Part shown: positions 42,747 through 51,710 of the stretch, in pieces
Numbering within the stretch: position 1 is the stretch's first letter
Layout of the letters: each line of letters starts with the position of its first letter
Assembly (NCBI GenBank): GCA_007692425.1
Contig: RECG01000020.1
Location: forward strand, 1-59,017
DNA length: 59,017 nucleotides
Reading direction: 5' to 3'
DNA from: Acholeplasmataceae bacterium
GTDB lineage: Bacteria > Bacillota_I > Bacilli_A > Acholeplasmatales > Acholeplasmataceae
Position numbers and translations under genes: made by a program
The notes under the pieces: generated by a model
What the model saw: only the letters and a program-made list of their open reading frames with translations
Told to the model about the DNA's origin: nothing
The model's database searches: none

Positions 42747-43871
42747 TTATCCAATCGGTTTGAACACGGTATTGACCAACACATCCTGGTCGTGTTCGTG
42801 TCCGGGTGATGTCCCCATGAAATGGCGGACAAGATGATTTTGTGTGGCAAACAGGACCACGCCTTGTACACACGTTTGCCTGACGGCTTCGACCTGGGCG
42901 ATGACGTGTTCGACGCCGAGGCCGAGATACCCGGGTGCGAGACCGGCATAGAGTGCACACCTTTCCTGGTTGATCTGGCACATTTGCCGGATTTCAGAGG
43001 CAACGCGGTCGACATCCTGATCATAAGCCATGGGCACGAGAATGTCAATCCAGCCCCGTTTAATCCAGGTCTGCCAGTCCTGGCATTTGACATCAAGTGC
43101 ATGGGCCGGATTACCAAAAACAGCGGTCGAGATGCGAATCCGTTTCCGGTAACGTGTGGTCAATCTTTCGACAAAGCCATTGATCTGACGGATCTTGAAA
43201 CGGTGCCAATCCTGGCGGCAGGCTTTACTTTGGAGTACAAGCACCCGCACATCACCATGATAGCCATATTCAAGTTTGAAACGGTTTTCCGCGACATGGG
43301 TGAAACCGTGGTCATCATGATAATCCGGCATCTCCGTTCGATAAGCCACGGGATAACGGATGTAGTCGAGGTGGAGACTCGCCAATCCTTCAAGGTCGAC
43401 CATGGCGTCATAAAGTCGTTCAAGGTGGTCAAGCACCTGGGTATTGGCAGGGTCAAGAAAGACATAATCAGCTTCGTGTTTTTGTCGGGTGCTACCGTCA
43501 TGATTGACCAGCACCCAATCTTGACGGTCTTTGAGAAAGGGAACGGGGTTGTCTTTGTGATGAATGCCGATAAAGAAATTTTCGACCCAAGCATGAACAT
43601 CAATGCCTGATTTGGCCCCCTCTTCGATGAATGCCTTGAGCAAATGTCGGCCATAAGGACCATAATGACCGACAAAATCGTGTGGCGGCAGCACCGCATC
43701 AGGATGCGGGAAGATCAGACGTCCGCCAAACCACGTTTCGACAAACAACTGGTTCATGTTCAACCGTTTGAGCTCGGCAAGCGTCGCCCTGACCTGGTCA
43801 AGATCGGTTTCATGGGGGCGATGCCAAAAGCCGCGCGCTTCACGCGGAAGGCCTGCAAGGTGGTCAGTCAC
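42747..43871 (-). CDS. GHL10-type glycoside hydrolase-like protein, cytoplasmic paralogue
   Basis: The 374-residue product is a single GHL10 (DUF187/YngK-like) barrel with RGFWHRPHETDLDQVRATL, NQLFVETWFGGRLIF, DVHAWVENFF, SLHLDYIRYPV, ISTAVFGNP and ILVPMAYDQD. It is clearly paralogous to residues about 125-490 of the next upstream gene (same motifs in the same order) but has no signal peptide and no C-terminal domains. GTG 43871 has GGTGG upstream and overlaps the neighbour by eight bases. GHL10 proteins act on bacterial-type or host glycans; the exact bond is unknown. Confidence 0.85.
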   Translation of the reverse strand: MTDHLAGLPREARGFWHRPHETDLDQVRATLAELKRLNMNQLFVETWFGGRLIFPHPDAVLPPHDFVGHYGPYGRHLLKAFIEEGAKSGIDVHAWVENFFIGIHHKDNPVPFLKDRQDWVLVNHDGSTRQKHEADYVFLDPANTQVLDHLERLYDAMVDLEGLASLHLDYIRYPVAYRTEMPDYHDDHGFTHVAENRFKLEYGYHGDVRVLVLQSKACRQDWHRFKIRQINGFVERLTTRYRKRIRISTAVFGNPAHALDVKCQDWQTWIKRGWIDILVPMAYDQDVDRVASEIRQMCQINQERCALYAGLAPGYLGLGVEHVIAQVEAVRQTCVQGVVLFATQNHLVRHFMGTSPGHEHDQDVLVNTVFKPIG

Positions 43872-46320
43872 GACGCATCCACCATAACAAAAATGCCTTG
43901 AGGTCTTCACGGGCCATCTGATAGATGGTGCTTTCCGCTTCCGTCATCTGTCTCGTCACGGTGTGCAGATATGGTTCCGAGTAACTTGAACTCAAGATGG
44001 CGCCGTTGTTGCCACGGGCCCTGACCGTGATGACATATTGACCGGGTGGAAGATTGTAAGGTGCCAGATCGAACATCGCTTCATTGACAATGAATTCAGT
44101 CTGATTGATGATGATTTCATATTCAACCGCCATCGGTACCGGGTCAAAAAAGACTTTGTTGTTTTCAACGCGGACGTTGGCAGGTGTGATTAATTGAATG
44201 GCGGAAACCACGTGTCCAACCGATTCGGATAATGCGGAATCGAGATAGAAATAACCGTCGCCGACGGCACGAAGGCGGAAGCTGTAACTGCCAATCTTCA
44301 AGCTGAGCAGGTCAAACGATGTCCCCTGGATATTCAACGTGACAGTCTCGTCGCCCAGGGTCGCGACCAGCTGGTAACGCAAGGCGTGGGCGACACCGTC
44401 CCATTGCAGGACATCCCCTTCGATCCGCAAATTTGCAGGCGCGGTCAGTTCCACCCCTTCATCAAATGTGTCAGGATCAGGATTGACGGTCAGGTCAATC
44501 GCGTCATCAAGACCGATACGTTCCAATTTGATGTCAAGAATACGGCTCAAATAAGCGATATCCTCGTTTATTCTCAGACTGGCGGGAATGTTGGCGTATG
44601 TCGCACCGCTCAAGGTGCGGATGTCAGCGATGAGTGCTTCAAGAGCTGTGTCGCTGTCATGTGGCAGACTGCTCAGGCGATTGAACTCGGCAGCCAAAGC
44701 CGCATATTGTCCGGCGGTCATCGCACCACGTGCAACATAAATCCTTTCCGCCTTGTCCAGCATGTCATCGAACATGGCATCAATCACGATGTCGACCGGT
44801 GCGTGTGGCAAGACAGCCGGCTTACGATAGACACCGTCGGTCAGGACGCGTTGCACCTCAAGCGCATACGCACCCTTGTTGATCGGTTGGTAATCATTAC
44901 GATACAACATGTAAAACTGGGATGCGAACATGGCGGTGCCCTGTGCCCGGTTGGCCAGCGATGCCTGGACCTGGGTGGTATTGTAGTGGGCATTGAAACC
45001 CATGTAGGTCGGTGCCAGACCCGCATAACTGAAGGCATTCAAGCCGACCAGCTGGGTCAGACGGTCGACTTCGCTACCGACGGTCAGTGAGGACTGATAA
45101 TAAGACATCGGCATGATGATATCGATGTAACCGTCCTGGATCCAACTGTTCCAATCCTGCATCTTCTCATCAATCGCGTTTTGGACATTGCCGAAAATGG
45201 CGGTCGACAAGACCACTTCCGGATTGACATTCTTGACCGTATGATAAACACCGGCGACAAAACGGCTGATGACGCCGGTCTTGTATTGTTTCCATAAGTT
45301 GGCGATGGTGGCGTTTTCCACCACGAGCGTGCGAAGATCACCGGTCAGACCGTGGATGAACTTGAATTCCGCTTCAGCGAAATCAGAGTAGCCGGTATCA
45401 AGGTTGTTGACCGGATTGGGTGAGCGGACATGTTTCGCGACCGGATAACGGATGTAATCAAGATGAATCGAGGCGACATCCGTGGTCATGACAATTTCGG
45501 CATAGATTTCTTTCAAATAACGGCGCACCTCGGGGTTGGCAGGATCCATGAAGAGATAGTTGACTTCGGAGCGTTGCGGAATACTGCCATCGAAATTAAT
45601 GGAAGCCCACTCCGGACGGTTGGCAAGAATCGGCGAGTCGAAATGACTGCTGCCGAAGCCGACAAAGAAATTCTCGACCCAGGCATGGACTTCGACACCG
45701 TAATGCTTTCCTTCTTCGACGAAGGCCAGCAGCAGATTGGTCCCATAATCACCATAACCCTGCTGGGTGGTGAACCCGTGCTGAAAGGTGCCAGGGATGT
45801 TTGAGTCATAAATCAACCGACCGAGCCAGAAGGTTTCGACATAAAGCATGTTGATGCCCATGTCGACCATTTCCTGCAAGGTCGCCCTGACTTCGTTCAA
45901 ATTGCGTTCGAAAGGACGGTGCCACATGCCCCGGCCGTCGACAGCCCGCGACTCGATAGTCGCGCCATAGATCGAAAAGAGTTCCTCGTAAAGGTCGTAA
46001 TAATAGTCCGGGTCGGCATTGAACATGGCCGTGGTCACACCGGACAGGGCGGCATCAACCACATCAAGACGGGCGTCGAGCGTGGCAAAATCGATGTCGC
46101 GCATCTGGGTGTTGGCGTTGGTCACGGTATTGCGGACATTGCTGCGCCAACTGTTGAGCTGGCTCAACGTCAAGGTCCACGGTGTCCTGCTTGAGCCGGG
46201 ACGTGGTTTGAGATATTGGGTCGCCGTATTGGTGGCGATGGTCACCGGTTCGATTGCACGGACCGTGAAGGTCCCTAGAAACAGACCGGTCAACAATAGG
46301 ATGATGATCAGTTTTCGCAT
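43864..46320 (-). CDS. Secreted GHL10-type glycoside hydrolase-like protein with Fn3-like domains
   Basis: The 818-residue product has a signal peptide (about 1-22, ILLLTGLFLGTFTVRA), a helical N-terminal region, a GHL10 barrel (about 125-490; RGMWHRPFERNLNEVRATL, EVHAWVENFF, SIHLDYIRYPV, LSTAIFGNV, IIMPMSYYQ), a helical linker, two Fn3-like domains (about 645-795), and a C-terminal tail ending DLKAFLLWWMRRD. The tail resembles that of the NAGPA protein at 32099-33907. GGAGTGACATC precedes the ATG. It overlaps the SGNH esterase upstream and its cytoplasmic paralogue downstream. Confidence 0.87.
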   Translation of the reverse strand: MRKLIIILLLTGLFLGTFTVRAIEPVTIATNTATQYLKPRPGSSRTPWTLTLSQLNSWRSNVRNTVTNANTQMRDIDFATLDARLDVVDAALSGVTTAMFNADPDYYYDLYEELFSIYGATIESRAVDGRGMWHRPFERNLNEVRATLQEMVDMGINMLYVETFWLGRLIYDSNIPGTFQHGFTTQQGYGDYGTNLLLAFVEEGKHYGVEVHAWVENFFVGFGSSHFDSPILANRPEWASINFDGSIPQRSEVNYLFMDPANPEVRRYLKEIYAEIVMTTDVASIHLDYIRYPVAKHVRSPNPVNNLDTGYSDFAEAEFKFIHGLTGDLRTLVVENATIANLWKQYKTGVISRFVAGVYHTVKNVNPEVVLSTAIFGNVQNAIDEKMQDWNSWIQDGYIDIIMPMSYYQSSLTVGSEVDRLTQLVGLNAFSYAGLAPTYMGFNAHYNTTQVQASLANRAQGTAMFASQFYMLYRNDYQPINKGAYALEVQRVLTDGVYRKPAVLPHAPVDIVIDAMFDDMLDKAERIYVARGAMTAGQYAALAAEFNRLSSLPHDSDTALEALIADIRTLSGATYANIPASLRINEDIAYLSRILDIKLERIGLDDAIDLTVNPDPDTFDEGVELTAPANLRIEGDVLQWDGVAHALRYQLVATLGDETVTLNIQGTSFDLLSLKIGSYSFRLRAVGDGYFYLDSALSESVGHVVSAIQLITPANVRVENNKVFFDPVPMAVEYEIIINQTEFIVNEAMFDLAPYNLPPGQYVITVRARGNNGAILSSSYSEPYLHTVTRQMTEAESTIYQMAREDLKAFLLWWMRRD

Positions 46321-47387
46321 GATGTCACTCCTTTTTGCTTCAAGATGCCCTGGCGTACGAGCCAGGGACCAGCTAGACGGTCAAACTGATCGGCCAGCAT
46401 GGCGAAACCATGGTCATTCAGGTGAATACCGTCTACGGTGCAGGCGCTGGCGTCCTCGGAAAGCAGCGCTTCACCGGAAAGATAGAGCAATGGTTCGATG
46501 TCTTGACGGGTCTCGGCCATTGCCTGTTGAAAGCGATGGTATCGACGCCGTCTTTCATGAAAAGCCTGATCGTGCCATTCACCAAGCCATGGCATCCGGC
46601 TGACCAGAATCAAAGGTGTCTGGCGATGAACGGTACGGATTGTCTCGATGAAGGCCGGCAGTCTTGATTCCAGAACATCAGCCGCACCTGCATTGGCTTC
46701 ACAGTCGATGATGATGGCGGAAACAACTTGACGGGTGATGGCCTGCGCCATGACGGGTTCCAGCAAGGCGTTGCCGGAGAAACCGAAATTGGTGATGGCG
46801 ACACCCCATTTCCGACCGAGCATCGCCGGATAAGCCAAACCGGGTCGCGATGCACAGGCACCTTGTGTGAGGGATGTGCCATAGATGAGGACAGGCGGGT
46901 CTTGATACGGTTGCCAGGCATGACAAACAGCCCCTGACTCCACCTTTAATCGTAAACCCTTGACCGCGTTGTAAAGCGGAAAATAAAGCAGGTATCGTCC
47001 CATCCTGTCAGCGCTGAACGGCAAATTGAAACGGTAACCATGGTCTGCCGAAGTGAGTGACGGTCTGGAGACATCAATGAACCGCCAAAGACCTTCGCTG
47101 AACCGGTAAAGGTCGAAACCGGACTGGCCGGTGGCGGCCATATGATTCAGCAGTGGTGGTTCGAAAAGGCTGGCCTCAAGATCCAGGATCTGGCTGTCGG
47201 TGGTGAAGGCGAGCATCATGCCAGCCGTCATCCGGCCAAGCCCGGGCAAGGCTGGATTGCTTTGGCCGATACTTGTCAGCAGGTCAGCCGGCAAACGGTC
47301 CAGCCGTCCTGATGATTGACAAGATGAACACCCATAAAGAGTCGCTTTGGACGGGTCCTGCCAGTCCAGATTGACGGCATTATTCAT
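46308..47387 (-). CDS. SGNH/GDSL esterase with GxDLY-type N-terminal domain
   Basis: The product (359 residues from ATG 47387) has an N-terminal beta domain with GQSGFDLYRFSEG, matching the GxDLY domain, and a C-terminal SGNH hydrolase domain with YGTSLTQGACASRPGLAYP (Ser block), NFGFSGNAL (Gly/Asn block), CEANAG and VDGIHLNDHGFAML (Asp-His block). Such enzymes remove acetyl or other acyl groups from sugars. No signal peptide is seen. ATGs at 47396 and 47402 are alternatives; no clear ribosome binding site is visible and translation is probably coupled to nanE. Confidence 0.87.
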   Translation of the reverse strand: MNNAVNLDWQDPSKATLYGCSSCQSSGRLDRLPADLLTSIGQSNPALPGLGRMTAGMMLAFTTDSQILDLEASLFEPPLLNHMAATGQSGFDLYRFSEGLWRFIDVSRPSLTSADHGYRFNLPFSADRMGRYLLYFPLYNAVKGLRLKVESGAVCHAWQPYQDPPVLIYGTSLTQGACASRPGLAYPAMLGRKWGVAITNFGFSGNALLEPVMAQAITRQVVSAIIIDCEANAGAADVLESRLPAFIETIRTVHRQTPLILVSRMPWLGEWHDQAFHERRRRYHRFQQAMAETRQDIEPLLYLSGEALLSEDASACTVDGIHLNDHGFAMLADQFDRLAGPWLVRQGILKQKGVTSCEN

Positions 47388-48051
47388 CGAAGACATGGGC
47401 AAACTTGGCCGTAATCAACTGGGGACGTGTGATGGCGGAACCAATGACGACCGCGTGAGGATGTAATGTCAGGATCTTGCGTAACTGGTCGACTTCGTTG
47501 ATACGTCCTTCGGCGATGACGGGAATCGTAAGGACCTCGACACACTGCCTGACCAGATCATAATCAGGTTCTTCGATCTGGGGCGAATAAGGGGTATAGC
47601 CGGAAAGGGTCGTCGAGATACAGTCAAAACCGATCATTTCGGCATGACGGGCCTCATCCAAGGTTGAAATGTCGGCCATCGCCTGGCGTCCGTGGTCGTG
47701 GATGAAATCAATCAGTGCCTTGAGCGATTCACCATTTGGCCGATGGCGGCCGGTCGCATCCAAGGCAATCATCTCACAACCAGACTCGATCAACGCCTTG
47801 ACTTCTTTCTGTGTCGGTGTGATGTTGACCTCCGAATCATCGTATTTCTTCTTGAAAAGACCGATGATGGGCAAGGCCACTTCTTTGCGGATGGCAGTGA
47901 TGTCTTCGACACTGTTCGAACGGATGGCGACTGCACCGCCCATTTGGGCGGCCAAAGCCATTTTCGCCATGATCATCGGATGATGAAGCGGCTCGCCCTC
48001 AAGTGCCTGGCAAGAGACGATGAGTTTTCCTTTGATTTGATTCAACATCAT
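47380..48051 (-). CDS. nanE: N-acetylmannosamine-6-phosphate 2-epimerase
   Basis: The 223-residue product has KLIVSCQALEGEPLHHP, IGLFKKKYDDSEVNITPT, EMIALDATGRHRPNGE, ADISTLDEA and VIAEGRINEVDQLRKIL, matching NanE at normal length. It turns ManNAc-6-P into GlcNAc-6-P, the entry to the NagA-NagB route. ATG 48051 has AGGGAG upstream. No sialate lyase or ManNAc kinase is seen in the window. It shows that the locus handles ManNAc or sialic-acid-derived sugar. Confidence 0.96.
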   Translation of the reverse strand: MMLNQIKGKLIVSCQALEGEPLHHPMIMAKMALAAQMGGAVAIRSNSVEDITAIRKEVALPIIGLFKKKYDDSEVNITPTQKEVKALIESGCEMIALDATGRHRPNGESLKALIDFIHDHGRQAMADISTLDEARHAEMIGFDCISTTLSGYTPYSPQIEEPDYDLVRQCVEVLTIPVIAEGRINEVDQLRKILTLHPHAVVIGSAITRPQLITAKFAHVFDE

Positions 48052-48060
48052 GTTCACTCC

Positions 48061-50604
48061 CTATCTTAATGTACCAAAATACTGTTGGTACTGGTTGGCA
48101 TAATCGAGAAACTCATAAGCATTGACAATCTGGTAGACACCCGGATGACTGGCCTCAAGCATCAGATGGATCTTATAAAAATCAGTCGGCGAGAGGCTGA
48201 TGACACCTTGGATGCCAGGTTCGCTGCGATACATGCTCAAACTGTGATCAGGCGAACCGACAAAACCATAATAAGCGACAATGAAGCGGTTGTTGTCATT
48301 GACGATACGATGGTAGATCTGACGGGCCATGCTGTCACGCGTCCCTGTCAGATGTTGAAATGTCTGGGTGACACCGTCTTCCGAAAACAAGGCGAATCCA
48401 CCACGTTCGACATGGGCGTCCACTTCATGGTGATCGATGATGACCAGGTCGTTGACCGTCAACATGATGCGGACATGTTCATCAAGCGGCGTTGACTTGT
48501 CGATACTGACCTTGACTTGTCGGCCTGACATATTGAAGATTCGTGAATCAATCGGCTCCTCGGCACCCCCACGCAAACGGTCCAGGTGAACCCGGCCGTC
48601 CTCGAAATAGATCCTGAAGCCATCACCGGCATCATTGGTGAACAAGTCGAACCCGGTCTTGGCCGTCGTGTCGGCAAGCGTGGTTTCGATGAACCAGTAA
48701 TCGCTTTCCGTCGTCTGGATGCCCCGTTCGGTCCCCAGCATGGTCAAGGCACTGAAGCTGACATGGCCGGAAGCGGCCCTTCTTGGATAAAAGTTGGTCC
48801 AACGGTTATAGACCGGCACGCCGCCCCATGTTTCAACCCGGATCGACGTGTTGCCGTCATGGATGCGGGTAAACGCACCGAAAACCGCGGAACGCATGAG
48901 ATAATTGCCAATCAAATCTTTCTCGGCAAAGGCGTCGGTCGGTGTATAACGGTCATTGTACATGTCGATGATGTGCTGGTCGGCCAGTGCCAGATAATAC
49001 GCATTGGCCGCGGCAATGCTGTTTCTTGATTCAAGCGGCATCTGTGAGTCAATATCTACGAAACCGATGGCTGAACCACCGCCCGAGTAAAAGTAATCAT
49101 TGGGTGTGGCGGTCCGGTAGAAATAATCAAAGACAAACGGGAAAGTCTCGCTCATGTCGGCAATCAGTCCCCAATTAATCGGCACCTTGCCCCGGTGCGG
49201 ATCAAGCCAGGCACCGTGCTGGAAGGCGACACCGACCTTGATGGTGTCGCTTTCAGATGCAAAAAAGGTCACGTACTTCTTGTCGGTGTCGTAAGTCGAC
49301 ACGTATTCAGCCTTTTGTGTGAAGACCGTATCCGGGTCGATTGGCAGCCGGCTGAGCAATGACAGGTTGCCATTGCCGACAACATTGATGACGCCACCGT
49401 ATTTGGAAATGAAGTCCAGGGCTGAACTTTCATGGTCGACCCAGCCGTAGACCGAAAAATGGGTGTTGTTTGCCTGGAACCAGGCATTGATATCCTCGCT
49501 GAGGGCGCGGTCGCGCTCGCTCTGCGTCATCTTAAGATCGAAAAACATCATCTGCTCGCTCGCGGCATAGTCCATGACCTCGGAGGTCAGCGACATGTAG
49601 GCCGTGCGATTGAAGACGGTGCGAAAACGGTTGAAGACGTGCTCATAAACCCCATAGGCGTCTGTGATACCCTCCTGCTGCAAATAGCTGGTGATATCAC
49701 CAGACAAGGTGTGACCGGCTACTTCGAATGTTTCCAAGAAGGGCAGGCCGGTCTCCGCCTCGAGCACTGTGTGCAAGCCGAAAGGCAACGGTGCAGCATC
49801 AACCAATGATGCCATCATCAAAGCGAAATCAGATTCCGCCGACACCCATTGGTTATAACTCTTCAAATTGTCTTTAAAAGCAATGATGCCGTTGAAATGG
49901 TCTTTGAAGGTATGCAGGACGCCTTCCAGACCGAAAATTTCTATGAGGTCGTATCCGGCAGCTTCAATGATCTGCAACCAAGTGTCGTCACTATGCCTGA
50001 AAAATGGGTTTCCGCCGGTCAGCGTCAACAACCGTGGCTGTGCACGGTTGATGATGCCTTGCATCGCCCGGAGTGACGTATGGCCGTCATATCGGCCCGG
50101 CACGCTATTGTAATGGATGTAATAAATGGCATGGTCGGGATCGAAGATGCGCGGATAGAGGTCTGTCGGCCTTTCGATCATGACTTCGATCTTGCGGTTG
50201 CGGATCCTGGCGGCAAAGATGTCTGCGTTGTCAAAAGGGATGAACTGCCCGTCTTGCATGTTGCCCATCACGAGATACACGTAAGCGGGATCGATGGCAA
50301 TGGGCATCTCGGCATCAAGGCTGATGACCTGCAGGCCATCAGGTAACGTGCTTTCCGCCGCAAACAGATCCATCAGACGGATCCCGGCGTAAACCGTGCT
50401 CAGCACAGGGGAGTGATCGACCGTCAGACTACGCAAGGTCAGTCCGGCAAGGCTGTCAACATCATGGATCTCCAGGCCTGCGGTGCCATGCACGCGAAAA
50501 ACGAATCCTTCTTCTGGTGTTGGTTGTTCGTTGTCATCACGTGAACAGGCATATAAGAAGCCTGCCATCAACACGATGATGATGATCAGGATGCGTTTGC
50601 TCAT
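48061..50604 (-). CDS. GxGYxYP-like lipoprotein with concanavalin-type C-terminal domain
   Basis: The 847-residue product has a lipobox YAC (Cys 20) followed by an Asp/Glu linker. Residues about 35-125 look like a small domain (GIRLMDLFAAES, VYLVMGNMQDGQFIPF) reminiscent of molybdopterin-type binding folds. The middle (about 150-560) resembles the GxGYxYP family found in polysaccharide loci, with NVVGNGNLSLLSRLP and the variant motif GGGSAIGFVD in place of GxGYxYP. The region about 600-770 looks like a LamG/DUF1080-type carbohydrate-binding sandwich (WFIETTLAD, FRIYFEDGRVHLDRLRG). The function is not established; a glycosidase or binding role is inferred from context. Confidence 0.7.
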   Translation of the reverse strand: MSKRILIIIIVLMAGFLYACSRDDNEQPTPEEGFVFRVHGTAGLEIHDVDSLAGLTLRSLTVDHSPVLSTVYAGIRLMDLFAAESTLPDGLQVISLDAEMPIAIDPAYVYLVMGNMQDGQFIPFDNADIFAARIRNRKIEVMIERPTDLYPRIFDPDHAIYYIHYNSVPGRYDGHTSLRAMQGIINRAQPRLLTLTGGNPFFRHSDDTWLQIIEAAGYDLIEIFGLEGVLHTFKDHFNGIIAFKDNLKSYNQWVSAESDFALMMASLVDAAPLPFGLHTVLEAETGLPFLETFEVAGHTLSGDITSYLQQEGITDAYGVYEHVFNRFRTVFNRTAYMSLTSEVMDYAASEQMMFFDLKMTQSERDRALSEDINAWFQANNTHFSVYGWVDHESSALDFISKYGGVINVVGNGNLSLLSRLPIDPDTVFTQKAEYVSTYDTDKKYVTFFASESDTIKVGVAFQHGAWLDPHRGKVPINWGLIADMSETFPFVFDYFYRTATPNDYFYSGGGSAIGFVDIDSQMPLESRNSIAAANAYYLALADQHIIDMYNDRYTPTDAFAEKDLIGNYLMRSAVFGAFTRIHDGNTSIRVETWGGVPVYNRWTNFYPRRAASGHVSFSALTMLGTERGIQTTESDYWFIETTLADTTAKTGFDLFTNDAGDGFRIYFEDGRVHLDRLRGGAEEPIDSRIFNMSGRQVKVSIDKSTPLDEHVRIMLTVNDLVIIDHHEVDAHVERGGFALFSEDGVTQTFQHLTGTRDSMARQIYHRIVNDNNRFIVAYYGFVGSPDHSLSMYRSEPGIQGVISLSPTDFYKIHLMLEASHPGVYQIVNAYEFLDYANQYQQYFGTLR

Positions 50605-51710
50605 GCCGATACTCCTTTCAAAGGTTTATCAATCTCAAAACCATCCTCGTCATGACGGATGTCAAAACCGGTTTTCTCAAAAAAGCCGAGACTTTGACCG
50701 AACACACGGGGCAATCGGTTGAAATAACCGCGCGTTGAGCCGATGACCAGTTTGCTTGCATGTTGTGTCAAGGCGTTGTCCGAAAGGGCCTCGATCATCC
50801 GACGTCCGTAACCGCGACGGCGATACCCTTTTTCAACAAGCAGCAGTTGAATACTGAACCGGTCTTCTTCCCTGACCGTCAACAAGCATCCGACCGGTTC
50901 TTCCTTGCCATCGAGCAAGACCAGGGAGAAACGGGGATCGGCATGTGCCGGATCAAGCGATGTGCGGACAAATGTCTCATAATCGATCGGATAGACATCT
51001 TCCATCGCTTCTTGCCACAGCGACCACAAGACTTCCGGTCGCGGGTAACTGTTCAAGGTCCGGCAGGTGACCTGCTCATCGGCGAATACCACGAACAGAC
51101 CCAACAGCTTTTTGCGTGCCAGCAAGAGATTGACAAAGGCCGGCAGGCTTAATGACAGGAAGGGGGCGACCGTGACCAGACGGATCATGACAACACCGTA
51201 GAAAAAGACGGTGTTGAGGGCAATCAAGAGTGTCGCCAATGGCATGCCCAAAGCCATCACCAACGCAAAACGCAGGTGTTCGACATTCTTGAAACGCGGA
51301 AAGGTGACGAAACTGATCGGCAGATAGGCGGTCATCAGAAAGGCACCGATGGCCAGAAAACCGACCACGACCAGACCGATCCAATGAAAGGTGGTCTCAA
51401 GATCGCCAAGGTAGAAAAACCAACTCAGGCCGAGCACGGCCCAGATCAACACCACGGCGGCACCAAGCAGGTTCGCTTTGACAAAACAGGTGCGGAAGGT
51501 GGTGACAAATGTTTTAAACAACGGCAGGTCGTCTTTGTCCAAAAGTCGCTTGATCATGGCATAGACCGTCATCAGGGCCGGAAAGAACCCGAAGACGACC
51601 AAGCCTGCCAAGGTGGCGATCAAGGCCAGGACATTGATGACGACAAGCTGGTAGATCCACTCCATCAACCGGCTGAACTTCGAATGATGCTTTTCCATGT
51701 ACTTGTCCAT
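50601..51710 (-). CDS. DUF624 (YesL-like) membrane protein fused to a GNAT domain
   Basis: The 369-residue product has an N-terminal DUF624 domain (about 1-205) with about five hydrophobic segments and the usual start ...FSRLMEWIYQLVVINVLALIATL, and a C-terminal GNAT domain (about 215-369) with the acetyl-CoA motif EKGYRRRGYGRRMIEALSD and VFGQSLGFFEKTGFDI. DUF624 proteins accompany sugar ABC permeases; their role is unknown. The GNAT domain would face the cytoplasm. The two parts form one uninterrupted frame. It overlaps the GxGYxYP gene by four bases and the permease stop by one base. Confidence 0.85.
   Translation of the reverse strand: MDKYMEKHHSKFSRLMEWIYQLVVINVLALIATLAGLVVFGFFPALMTVYAMIKRLLDKDDLPLFKTFVTTFRTCFVKANLLGAAVVLIWAVLGLSWFFYLGDLETTFHWIGLVVVGFLAIGAFLMTAYLPISFVTFPRFKNVEHLRFALVMALGMPLATLLIALNTVFFYGVVMIRLVTVAPFLSLSLPAFVNLLLARKKLLGLFVVFADEQVTCRTLNSYPRPEVLWSLWQEAMEDVYPIDYETFVRTSLDPAHADPRFSLVLLDGKEEPVGCLLTVREEDRFSIQLLLVEKGYRRRGYGRRMIEALSDNALTQHASKLVIGSTRGYFNRLPRVFGQSLGFFEKTGFDIRHDEDGFEIDKPLKGVSA

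Noticed and set aside
50601-51710. DUF624-GNAT as two genes joined by a frameshift error
   Set aside because: The frame is continuous, and no ribosome binding site with a start codon is evident at the domain boundary; still worth checking on raw reads.
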